Assembly: GCA_012729535.1 (NCBI GenBank)
Contig: JAAYCY010000061.1
Coordinates: 1-64,000 of the forward strand
DNA: 64,000 bases
Direction: 5' to 3'
Origin: Methanomicrobiales archaeon
GTDB lineage: Archaea; Halobacteriota; Methanomicrobia; Methanomicrobiales; Methanospirillaceae
Made by a program: the position numbers and the translations under genes. Shown here one piece after another: positions 16,369 to 24,616 of this stretch (positions within the stretch are counted from its first letter, which is position 1; every line of letters begins with the position of its first letter). The notes beneath the pieces were generated by a model. It searched no databases, had not been told where the DNA came from, and saw only the letters and a program-made list of their open reading frames with translations.

Positions 16369-18165
16369 TTAGTTATTGCTCCCTGATAGTTGAATATTTC
16401 TATACATATGTTTATATTTCCCCTCCATTTTCAACAATTCAAAATGACTCCCCTCTTCTATGACTCTGCCCTTTTCTATTACAATTATTTTATCAGCATC
16501 TTGTATAGTTGTAAGCCGGTGTGCTATGACTAAAGTCGTACATTCTTTTGCAACCCGGTCAATTGCCTCCTGTACAGCAGCTTCTGAAATATTATCCAAT
16601 GCACTGGTGGCTTCGTCCAGAATTAGAAGTTCTGGTCTCCGTATCATTGCCCGAGCAATTACAATCCGTTGTTTTTCTCCACCGGAAAGAGTAATACCTT
16701 GGTCTCCCACAATTGTATCATATCCATGAGGAAATTCCATGATGAATTCATGTGCATGAGCAAGTTTTGCCGCTTCTATCATTTCGGTATCTGAATAGTC
16801 TTTTCCAAAAATAATATTGTCCCTGATACTTGCATTAAAAATGAATGGATCCTGACTGACATACCCGATGATATCACGATAGGAATTCACATCGTATTCT
16901 TTTAAATCTCTCTCGTTCACAATGATCTTCCCCCCGGTTGGATCATAGAGCCGAAGAACAAGATTTACAATAGTTGATTTTCCGGATCCTGATGGACCCA
17001 CCAGGGCTGTCATAGTTCCTTTTTGGATACATATTGATACATCATTAAGAATTTTTACATGCCCATATGAAAAACTAATATTCTCTAATAAAATGTCAGA
17101 TAGAATTTCATTGCATTTGATCTTACCATTTTTAACATTTTGGTAATTTTTATTCTGAAGAGCAGAGTAAACTGCTTGTATATGAGGGTAATAATTTTTC
17201 AATTGTAATTGATATGTACCCATATTGGTGAATTTAGGTAGTATTTTCATCATTCCTGCAGCAAATGTTCCAAGAACTGGAATAACTCCAATAAAATTGT
17301 CTGCATAATAAATATACAGAAGTAATACGATCACTCCTATTGCGATATAAAATAAGGAATTTATCGCAATAATCGGTATTCGCTGTATGAACATAAATTC
17401 AGCAAATTTATCCCAATAAATTTTTAGAGCAAATACATATTGAGTGTTCCAGTGGTCTGATGCATGTAATGCTTTTATCGGTTTTATTCCTGAAATATAT
17501 TCATTAATTACTTTATTTTCTGATTGTCCTGATGCAATCTGAAGATGACCCAGTCTTTCAGAAATATTTTTGCCAATGGTGTTGAGTATCAGGTAAAAAA
17601 CTCCCCCTCCAATAATTACCAGGATTAACCCACTGGGAGAGATGATGAAGAGCATTACAATGATACAAATAGAAGTTGCTAACTCAGTACACAACGAAAG
17701 AAGCCGGTCATATGATTGTTGAATATTATTTGGGCTCTGATTGAAAAGATTTATTAAATCTCCTTGTTTTGTATCCACAAAATACTTAAAATCATTTGAG
17801 TTGATCCTTGAAAAAATTGCTATTTTTGTACTGATAACAATATCACGTTGGAATGCAAAGGCAATCTTCCAGTAAATGAGTTGGAGGCATAGGGATGCTC
17901 CCGTTAGTATTATAAATAATAAACCAAGGTGAACAAAAGTCGAACCTATGGGAATCAGGGAACTTATATACTCAATAACCCCGTAAAGGGGAATTGAATC
18001 GGCTGTTATCTGAAATCCTACAGAAAGCATCGGATATAATAATGCGATACTTCCTGCATCTATCAGTCCGATAATTAACGCAACAAAAAAGAGGATGATG
18101 AGATAATGTTCATGACCTCTCACAAAAAACCGGAGTTGATGGAGATATTCTTTGAATGTAACCAT
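16369..18165 (-). CDS. ABC transporter, fused membrane and ATPase domains (flippase-like)
   Basis: This half-transporter of 598 residues has about six membrane segments in residues 20-320 (for example HYLIILFFVALIIGLIDAG and a cluster at 160-195). The ATPase domain has Walker A GPSGSGKST near 390, signature LSGGEKQRI, Walker B LLILDEATSALD and the H-loop IAHRLTT. It acts as a homodimer in the membrane. The family includes MsbA and the lipid-linked oligosaccharide flippase PglK; next to so many glycosyltransferases, flipping a polyprenyl-linked glycan is the best guess. Separate transcription is likely because gaps lie on both sides. Confidence 0.88.
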   Translation of the reverse strand: MVTFKEYLHQLRFFVRGHEHYLIILFFVALIIGLIDAGSIALLYPMLSVGFQITADSIPLYGVIEYISSLIPIGSTFVHLGLLFIILTGASLCLQLIYWKIAFAFQRDIVISTKIAIFSRINSNDFKYFVDTKQGDLINLFNQSPNNIQQSYDRLLSLCTELATSICIIVMLFIISPSGLILVIIGGGVFYLILNTIGKNISERLGHLQIASGQSENKVINEYISGIKPIKALHASDHWNTQYVFALKIYWDKFAEFMFIQRIPIIAINSLFYIAIGVIVLLLYIYYADNFIGVIPVLGTFAAGMMKILPKFTNMGTYQLQLKNYYPHIQAVYSALQNKNYQNVKNGKIKCNEILSDILLENISFSYGHVKILNDVSICIQKGTMTALVGPSGSGKSTIVNLVLRLYDPTGGKIIVNERDLKEYDVNSYRDIIGYVSQDPFIFNASIRDNIIFGKDYSDTEMIEAAKLAHAHEFIMEFPHGYDTIVGDQGITLSGGEKQRIVIARAMIRRPELLILDEATSALDNISEAAVQEAIDRVAKECTTLVIAHRLTTIQDADKIIVIEKGRVIEEGSHFELLKMEGKYKHMYRNIQLSGSNN

Positions 18166-18762
18166 TGCTTAGACTAAATAATCATTCTAAAGCAAAGTAA
18201 GTTGTGGATAGGAAATTTCCCGGAGTATTTTATGGTAATTATTTCCCTTCATAATACGCAAATTAATTAATATAAATTAACTTTAGGTTTCTATGATTTC
18301 CAGGTACCCCTTGGATAGAGAAATACTCCCAAATATTAAGTATTTCCAATATCCTGGCTGATTTGCGTTATGTCAATCATATCAGATCCTCCTCTTAAAA
18401 AATTCGCTCATATCTCTAATATTTCTGCTTAAATCTCTCGATAACCTTACTTCTCAAAGCACGCTATTGTCGGGATCATAGTTCCATACAATATCATAGC
18501 TGGATAAAGATAGGGGTATAGAACCCCCATAGGAAAATGAGCATTGACCTTTATTTTTAATCACAAATTCCCCTTTATATTAGGAATACTCTCTGTATTT
18601 CTTTTTATTCTGCAAATATCTTGAAATGACCTCTATTTTCAGGATCCGGAGAGGTTTTCATAACACTTCAGATCCTTTTTCTCATAATTTCCGGTAGAAA
18701 CTCACTCCGAAATGCAAGTGCCCATTTAACCGGAATATCCCTCCCATTTGCTTATGTTACGC
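18166..18762. other. Large intergenic stretch without a recognisable gene
   Basis: No ORF of convincing length or RNA gene is visible in these 597 bp. A small hairpin GGGGT-ATAGA-ACCCC lies near 18515-18530. A minus-strand open stretch of about 27 codons ending at 18668 has protein-like composition, rich in Arg, Glu, Phe and Leu, but has no start or recognisable domain. The gap separates the AT-rich glycan block from the ATPase genes, and decayed coding sequence is possible. Confidence 0.35.
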
Positions 18763-20097
18763 CTACATGCGTGAATCCTGACAGGTTATCTCTTCTTTGA
18801 GAAGCCAGAACCAGAGCGGCACGAATGTTATCTTTTTACCTGATATCGTCTCCTCATCAAATCTATCTTCGGTTACAATTGTGCCCTCTCCGACTCTAAA
18901 ATGTTCCATCGCAGAAATAAGTCCATTCCTCTCTCTTTGTAGCGTTTCCGGATCAGAGACATCTGTTGAGACCTGAATGAGTCTTATGGGGATTTTCCAG
19001 CCCTTCACTACGAAATCAATTTCCCTCCCTGTTTCATCCTGCCAGTAATATATCTCCAAACCCTGCCGGAGAAGTTCTATAAAAACAATATTTTCATAAA
19101 TTCTCCCTAAATCCCGGGTGAACCTGAAAGACACTGCCTGCATCATCCCATGGTCCACACAGTAGATTTTTTTGGGTTTATACATCTGTTTTTTCAGAGA
19201 CACATCGTAATGATGTATTGAAAAAAGCAGAAAAGCATCTTCCAAAAATGAGAGATATCGAATTACTGCATCAGTACTAATATTCTGGTAACCGGAGAAG
19301 AGTTTCCTGAGTGAATTATAAGTATGAGGTTTGGCAATATTGGATACACAAAAAAGGGCAAGGTCTTTTAATATGCCTGGATTTCGTACTTCATGTCTTG
19401 TTACAATATCACGGTAAATAATATCGTCAAAATATGATTGAAGAATGACAATTGGATCCACAGGAGAGTATAAACTGATTTCTGGAAACCCTCCTCGATT
19501 CATGTATTCGTTAAATAACTTTTTTGCGTCTGTTTTTTTATCCGAAAATAAAATTGTGTCAATATTCAGTTCAAACTTTTTAAAATTCAGGAATTCATAA
19601 AAACTGAATGGAAAAAGCCTCGTGGTAAGATGTCTTCCGGTCAGACGTGTTGATATCTCCTCAGAAAGGAGGGATGCATTCGAACCACTGATGACGAATT
19701 TTATATTTTTTCTTTTATCATATACCCCTTTAATCCATTTTTCCCACATTGGAAAATTCTGGATTTCGTCTAGAAAAAAAAAGAGTTTACTCTCATTGTC
19801 TGATACAAACAATTCCCTGAATATATCTGTTAAGAGAGCAAGTTCATCTCCCACAATTGGCTGGAGTCGGTCATCATCAAGGTTAAGGTATAAGATACAT
19901 GGTTTTGGTACCCCCTGATTGATTAATCCAGCAATCATCTGATACATCAGATATGTTTTTCCGCATCTCCGAACCCCGATAATGTCATTGATATGAGGAA
20001 GATCTACCTGTACCTGGTATTGTCTGTGATGTATTAACGGCAAAGAACTCTCCTGCCACTCAATGATAGCAGTTTTTAATTTTACCCGGGTATCCAT
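18763..20097 (-). CDS. AAA-type ATPase with DUF4143-like C-terminus
   Basis: This 444-residue protein belongs to the large archaeal/bacterial ATPase family with an AAA_14 N-terminal domain. The P-loop is degenerate: IIGVRRCGKTYLMYQMI (residues about 38-54) is a GxRRxGKT-type Walker A typical of this family. Walker B is LFFFLDEIQNFPMWEKWI near 105-122, with the sensor FVISGSNASLLSEEISTRLTG following. The C-terminal half has FVIELLRQG-like and YYWQDETGREIDFVV blocks, a PD-(D/E)XK-like arrangement seen in DUF4143. Function in the cell is unknown. It is transcribed away from the next ATPase gene across a repeat-rich spacer. Confidence 0.85.
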   Translation of the reverse strand: MDTRVKLKTAIIEWQESSLPLIHHRQYQVQVDLPHINDIIGVRRCGKTYLMYQMIAGLINQGVPKPCILYLNLDDDRLQPIVGDELALLTDIFRELFVSDNESKLFFFLDEIQNFPMWEKWIKGVYDKRKNIKFVISGSNASLLSEEISTRLTGRHLTTRLFPFSFYEFLNFKKFELNIDTILFSDKKTDAKKLFNEYMNRGGFPEISLYSPVDPIVILQSYFDDIIYRDIVTRHEVRNPGILKDLALFCVSNIAKPHTYNSLRKLFSGYQNISTDAVIRYLSFLEDAFLLFSIHHYDVSLKKQMYKPKKIYCVDHGMMQAVSFRFTRDLGRIYENIVFIELLRQGLEIYYWQDETGREIDFVVKGWKIPIRLIQVSTDVSDPETLQRERNGLISAMEHFRVGEGTIVTEDRFDEETISGKKITFVPLWFWLLKEEITCQDSRM

Positions 20098-20396
20098 AGA
20101 AAGAAATAAGGGTTTTTACTATGATTAAGTTATCGTATATGAACGATAAATATTCATATAATCATCGTTTATGTGCGATAATATGTCTCTATATAAATAC
20201 TTTAAACCAATCAGACCGGATTTTCCTGGCAGACAGTAAATATGGTATATCTGCGATAATTTGTGATGTGCTTATCACATATATGCGATTTCTATCTTTT
20301 AAAATCATTATCGCAAAATTCCGCTATCCATTAAACAATAATCCGGAAAAAGGGATACTCATAAGAATAACCGGAAACAATGATTAGTATATCGCA
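20098..20396. promoter_or_regulatory. Divergent spacer with operator-like inverted repeats
   Basis: This 299-bp AT-rich spacer lies between divergent ATPase genes. It holds copies of TTATCG-N8-CGATAA: a perfect one at 20130-20149, one with a single change at 20162-20181, and weaker ones at 20240-20259, 20272-20291 and 20308-20327. A half site, ATATCG, at 20389-20394 lies just before the start of the downstream gene. Copies 1-2 and 3-4 are each 32 bp apart start to start, about three helical turns, which suits cooperative protein binding. I infer regulation of one or both flanking genes. Confidence 0.6.
20130..20149. repeat. Best copy of TTATCG-N8-CGATAA inverted repeat
   Basis: TTATCG and CGATAA form perfect inverted arms around eight bases (TATATGAA). 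The arms extend by one more pair inward (T at 20136 with A at 20143). It is the least degenerate of five similar sites in this spacer. Confidence 0.7.
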
Positions 20397-22088
20397 ATGA
20401 CTCTCCTGAAAATTCCGTATGGTATCAGTAATTACCGGACGATAGCCCTTGAAGGATATGCATATGTCGATAAAACCCGGTACATCCGGATCCTTGAAGA
20501 CTATCCCAGCCCTTATCTTTTCTTTCTACGTCCCAGGAGGTTTGGAAAAACCCTTTTCATATCGATGATCAGTTCCTATTATGACATCGCAGAGAAAGAA
20601 AATTTTCATAAGTTTTTTTCAGACACTGAAATCGGGATGGAACCAACTAAAAAAAGGAACAGTTACTATATTATCAGTTTTAATTTTTCAGGAATTTCAT
20701 CCGAATCTGTATCCCAATTAGAATCAAGTTTTATTCGTAAAACAAGAAATTCTTTGATCTCATTTATCGATCGGTATCATCTGGAAATTACATTGAGTGA
20801 TAATGGTTCAGCCGCAGACCAGTTATCTGAATTTTTTACTATGCTCGGAGCAAAAATACATGAACCGGTTTATGTTACCATTGATGAATATGACCACTTT
20901 GCTAATGAATTATTAAGTTTCAATATCTCTGTTTTTCAAAGTACCATCTGCAGAAATGGGTTTATTCGAAAATGGTATGAAATCTTAAAGGAAGCAACAC
21001 AAACGTTGGTACATCGCATCTTTGCAACCGGAGTATCTCCAGTAACTCTTGATAGTCTCACCTCAGGCTTTAATATCGGGAGAAATATTACCCGTTTTCA
21101 TCAGTTCCATGAAATGATGGGTTTTACAAGAGAGGAAGTATCAATTCTCATTTCAAGAACTCTTCCCAAAGGTACTATAAATCCTGAAATATCAAAAAGC
21201 CTTCAGGAATTTTATAATGGGTATCTTTTCAGTGAACAAGCTGAAAATCGTCTTTTTAACAGTGATATGATACTCTATTATCTGCATTCATATCTTGACA
21301 TTGGGAAACCTCCTGATAATTTAATGGATGTTAATATTGCAAGCGATTACAGCAAAATTGGAAATCTTCTCCAATTGAAAACTCCTGATAAGAATATTGA
21401 AGCAATAAAGGAAATCGTCAATACTGGTGTGACATCTGTTCAAATGACTGAGCAGTTTTCGATGGAAAAGTCCTTTTCATCAGACGATTTTAAATCCCTT
21501 CTCTTTTATCTGGGCCTGCTTTCCATTCGTGAGAGCCTTCCCGGAGCAGTCTCCCTGCAGATCCCAAATTATGTCATTCGTGGGTTATACTATGACTTCT
21601 TCCTAGATCTTATCGCAAAAGAGGCACCGTTTCAGGTAGAACCGGACAGGATCCGGGATGCGATATACCAGATTGCATATGCAGGGTCATGTGACAAATT
21701 GGTCTCTCTCATCGAAGAACTTCTCCATGCTTTTTCAAACCGTGACTTTATCGGATTTGATGAAAAGTACATCAAGATTGCAATCTTTGCTTATGCAAAC
21801 ATGAGCGGTCTGTACCTGGTAAAAACAGAATATGAAGTTCCGGATGGTTATATTGATTTTGCCCTCCTGAAAAGAGACCCCTGGCACCCGGATTATTACG
21901 CTCTCTTCGAACTAAAGTACCTGAAAAAGAGCATAAGTTCCGATAAGGAGATAGAACAGGCAGCCAGTCAGGGAATCGAACAACTAAAACGGTATACATC
22001 ATCTCCGGAATTATCCTCAATCCCAAATCTGAAGAAATGGGTTTTGGTTTTTTCCGGTGACCGGTGTGTGAGAAAAGAAGAGATTTAA
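20397..22088 (+). CDS. AAA-ATPase-like protein with PD-(D/E)XK domain
   Basis: This 563-residue protein starts IPYGISNYRTIALEGYAYVD and has the degenerate Walker A PRRFGKTLFISMI (residues about 46-58), both hallmarks of the AAA-ATPase-like (PF09820) family. Walker B-like VYVTIDEYDHFANELL is near 160 and ATGVSPVTLDSLTSGFNIG near 220. The C-terminal PDDEXK_9-type domain has DGYIDFALLKRDPWHPDYYALFELKYLKK-like spacing (D near 485, ExK near 505). The role is unknown; the family is abundant in host-associated and anaerobic microbes and often looks mobile. ATG 20397 lies in the half-repeat ATATCGCA, and no clear ribosome site precedes it. Confidence 0.85.
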   Translation: MTLLKIPYGISNYRTIALEGYAYVDKTRYIRILEDYPSPYLFFLRPRRFGKTLFISMISSYYDIAEKENFHKFFSDTEIGMEPTKKRNSYYIISFNFSGISSESVSQLESSFIRKTRNSLISFIDRYHLEITLSDNGSAADQLSEFFTMLGAKIHEPVYVTIDEYDHFANELLSFNISVFQSTICRNGFIRKWYEILKEATQTLVHRIFATGVSPVTLDSLTSGFNIGRNITRFHQFHEMMGFTREEVSILISRTLPKGTINPEISKSLQEFYNGYLFSEQAENRLFNSDMILYYLHSYLDIGKPPDNLMDVNIASDYSKIGNLLQLKTPDKNIEAIKEIVNTGVTSVQMTEQFSMEKSFSSDDFKSLLFYLGLLSIRESLPGAVSLQIPNYVIRGLYYDFFLDLIAKEAPFQVEPDRIRDAIYQIAYAGSCDKLVSLIEELLHAFSNRDFIGFDEKYIKIAIFAYANMSGLYLVKTEYEVPDGYIDFALLKRDPWHPDYYALFELKYLKKSISSDKEIEQAASQGIEQLKRYTSSPELSSIPNLKKWVLVFSGDRCVRKEEI

Positions 22089-22124
22089 ATTTTCCAGTTT
22101 GTGAAAAATACCTACAGGATGGAA

Positions 22125-23144
22125 TTACCTTTGTTCTTCCTCCAACATCTTCAAAAGTCCATCTCTTAACTCCACCTTCGGTTCCCATCCAAGTTTTTCT
22201 TTAGCCCTGGTAATATCCGGAACCCTCCGTGTCGGATCATCTGGCGGCATCGGTTGATAGGTTAATTCAGAAGAAGATCCGGTGAGATCAATAATCATCC
22301 GGGCAAGTTCGAGAATCGTCCACTCCACCGGATTACCAATATTTATGACTTCTCCTGAAATCCCCGGAAGAGCTGCCAACTGGAGAAGGCCGGTTATCTG
22401 GTCAGTCACATAGCAGAATGACCTGGTCTGCTTACCATCCCCAAAAATTGTTATCGGTTTATTATTTGCAGCCTGATCCATGAACCTGGGGATGACTCTT
22501 CCATAATGACCGTCTGATCTCATCCCCGGCCCGTAGGTATTAAAGATCCTGGCAATTCTGACATCAAGCCCATGCTGCCGGAAATAAGCCATACAAAATG
22601 CCTCCCCTGCCCGCTTTGCTTCATCATAACATCCCCGGATGCCAAGGGTATTCACATTCCCCCGGTAGGTTTCCGGAGTAGGGAATACCGCTGCTTCTCC
22701 ATAGGTCTCACTGGTTGACGTGAATAAGAATGCGGATTCGTATTTTTTTGCAATTCCAAGGGCATTCATCGTTCCAAGAGTATTGGATTTTAATATCTGG
22801 ATTGGGTAATGCTCAAATTCAAGTGGGCTTGCCCGTGATGCAAGATGACAGATGAGGTCTACTTTTCTCCCCGGATCATAGGATTTCGAGATATCATGGA
22901 CAATCCTGGTAAACTTCGGATGAGTTTTCAGATGATCAGTATTTTCTGCTTTTCCTGATGCATAATTATCCAGGCAGATTACTTCAGCCCCTTTATGGAG
23001 AAGCGTCTCGCACATCCACGAGCCCAGGAATCCGGACCCACCGGTAACCAATACCGTCTTACTTTCAAAAGAGATATCTGATATCCCATCTAAAATTTGT
23101 TTTATATCTGATTGTGAAGAATGGAACATATTTTTCTTCTTCAT
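22125..23144 (-). CDS. NAD-dependent sugar-nucleotide epimerase/decarboxylase (UDP-glucuronate decarboxylase-like)
   Basis: This extended SDR enzyme of 339 residues has VLVTGGSGFLGSWMCETLL (residues about 31-49) as the NAD site, HLASRASPLEFEHYPIQILK (typical of UDP-xylose synthases), the TSTSETYGEA catalytic block and YDEAKRAGEAFC with the Tyr and Lys. ARIFNTYGPGMRSDGHYGRV and TRSFCYVTD are further UXS signatures. It would convert UDP-glucuronate, made by the UDP-glucose dehydrogenase encoded at 27709, to UDP-xylose. Substrate assignment is by family resemblance. Confidence 0.82.
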   Translation of the reverse strand: MKKKNMFHSSQSDIKQILDGISDISFESKTVLVTGGSGFLGSWMCETLLHKGAEVICLDNYASGKAENTDHLKTHPKFTRIVHDISKSYDPGRKVDLICHLASRASPLEFEHYPIQILKSNTLGTMNALGIAKKYESAFLFTSTSETYGEAAVFPTPETYRGNVNTLGIRGCYDEAKRAGEAFCMAYFRQHGLDVRIARIFNTYGPGMRSDGHYGRVIPRFMDQAANNKPITIFGDGKQTRSFCYVTDQITGLLQLAALPGISGEVINIGNPVEWTILELARMIIDLTGSSSELTYQPMPPDDPTRRVPDITRAKEKLGWEPKVELRDGLLKMLEEEQR

Positions 23145-23312
23145 TATTGTCTTCCATGTATGAAAAAACTCATCCGGATGGTAATATACAAAAATAAACT
23201 GTCAAGAATTATCTTCCTTCATAGTGATACCTTCAGAGTAGTTCGTTTGTGGAGGTTGCAATGATTAATAACATTAGCCCGTTCGCCTATACATTTTAAA
23301 AAGGATTGTTAC

Positions 23313-24227
23313 ATGACAATTTCACTCATTGTGCCGGCATATAATGAAGAAGAGGCTATTGGTCCGGTCATCAAAGAATATTCTCCCTATGTGGATGAAA
23401 TAATTGTTGTTGACGATGGTTCAAATGACTCAACGTATAACATTGCATGTTCATATGCAAGCGAAAAAATCCATGTGTTTCAGCATAAAGCAAACCAGGG
23501 AAAAGTTGGTGCATTACTGACTGGAGTGAATCAGTCAACCGGAGATATCATCGTCTTTACTGATGCTGATTGTACCTATCCGGCAAGGTATATCCCGGAA
23601 TTTCTCAAAGAACTTGAGCGAGGTTCTGATCTTGTGCTTGGTGTGAGAAATATCGAAGCACATAATATTCCGTTTTTTAACCGTATTGGCAATGCAATCT
23701 TCTCAACGATGGCAACGTATATTAGTGGTAAATATATTTCAGATGCCCAGACCGGGTACCGGGCATTTAAAAGAGATATGTTTAAAGAACTTCATGTTCA
23801 TGCAAAAAGTCTTGAGTTTGAGACTAAAATGACGGTCAGAGCTGCAAAACTTGGATACCTCATTGCAGAAGTCCCTATTGAATACCGGGAACGTGTCGGA
23901 ACATCAAAACTTCATCCTCTCCGTGATGGATATCGTATGTTTCGTGCTCTTATTTCAATAGCATGGCATGAAACTTCACCACTTGCAAAAATGATTTCTG
24001 TTCCGGGAGTAATCCTTCTATTTGCTGGTCTTGTTTTCGGGCTCTTTAGTCTTCAGGAACGAATATTTCATTACCATCTTGTCCACGAATATTATCCACT
24101 GATTTCAGTATTTCTTATGCTTTTTGGTATCCAACTTACATCAATTGGTCTTATTATTGATTACCTGTCGAAAAAAATGGACCGTCTGGAAGAACGAATT
24201 CGTCAGTTGTCTTTTAAAAAGGATTAA
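23313..24227 (+). CDS. Family 2 polyprenyl-phosphate glycosyltransferase (DPM/GtrB-like)
   Basis: The GT-A domain (residues 1-220) has SLIVPAYNEEEAIGPVIKEY, VVDDGSNDSTY, the DxD motif TDADCTYPARYI and QTGYRAFKRDMF. Two hydrophobic segments at about 230-255 and 262-290 anchor it in the membrane, followed by a short basic coil. The family transfers glucose, mannose or similar from a nucleotide to dolichyl/undecaprenyl phosphate. The SMR-like gene starts 8 nt downstream and may encode the flippase partner for the lipid-linked sugar. Confidence 0.87.
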   Translation: MTISLIVPAYNEEEAIGPVIKEYSPYVDEIIVVDDGSNDSTYNIACSYASEKIHVFQHKANQGKVGALLTGVNQSTGDIIVFTDADCTYPARYIPEFLKELERGSDLVLGVRNIEAHNIPFFNRIGNAIFSTMATYISGKYISDAQTGYRAFKRDMFKELHVHAKSLEFETKMTVRAAKLGYLIAEVPIEYRERVGTSKLHPLRDGYRMFRALISIAWHETSPLAKMISVPGVILLFAGLVFGLFSLQERIFHYHLVHEYYPLISVFLMLFGIQLTSIGLIIDYLSKKMDRLEERIRQLSFKKD

Positions 24228-24235
24228 TCGAAAGA

Positions 24236-24592
24236 ATGAACACGATAATTATTATCCTCATAGGTATTTTATTTGCCTCATCCGGGCAGATCCTCTGGAA
24301 AATCGGGATGACAGACATCGGTCCGGTAACATCTTTTTCTGTTGGGACTTTCATTCCTATGGTGCTCAGTCCCTGGGTAATTGGAGGGACACTGTGTTAT
24401 GGATTATCTACTATATTTTGGTTAATAGCCTTGTCACGTGCAGATCTTTCATATGTTTATCCATTTATCGCCCTTACTTTTGTTATTATTTTCATCGCAT
24501 CCTTCATTCTTTTCCATGAGAATATCAGTTTTCTCAGGCTTTCAGGAGCCATCATTATTGTTTGTGGTATTATTGTTTTGGTAAAAGGATGA
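24236..24592 (+). CDS. SMR/EamA-type small membrane protein
   Basis: This 118-residue protein has four predicted membrane helices (approximately residues 3-20, 35-58, 66-88, 97-117). The sequence SSGQILWKIGM at 15-25 resembles the ArnE/SMR family start, and ALSRADLSYVYPF carries the family's conserved SxAxPxxP-like loop. It shares an operon with the polyprenyl-phosphate glycosyltransferase. As with ArnE/F, it may flip the lipid-linked monosaccharide; drug export is the alternative. Confidence 0.75.
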   Translation: MNTIIIILIGILFASSGQILWKIGMTDIGPVTSFSVGTFIPMVLSPWVIGGTLCYGLSTIFWLIALSRADLSYVYPFIALTFVIIFIASFILFHENISFLRLSGAIIIVCGIIVLVKG

Positions 24593-24616
24593 AAAAAAGG
24601 GAAAACCTTTTTTTTT
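24592..24616. terminator. Bidirectional terminator hairpin
   Basis: AAAAAAAGG, loop GAAAA, then CCTTTTTTTTT forms a 9-bp stem ending in a T run on both strands. It lies exactly between the converging stops of the SMR-like gene (24592) and the membrane protein gene (24615), which fits oligo-T termination in archaea. Confidence 0.6.

Noticed and set aside
20121-20387. 88-codon plus-strand ORF between the two ATPase genes
   Set aside because: It covers the inverted-repeat array, has unusual composition without any domain, and no ribosome site; the repeats explain the sequence better.
24124-24519. 131-codon plus-strand ORF overlapping the glycosyltransferase and SMR-like genes
   Set aside because: It is an out-of-frame shadow of two genes with clear domains.
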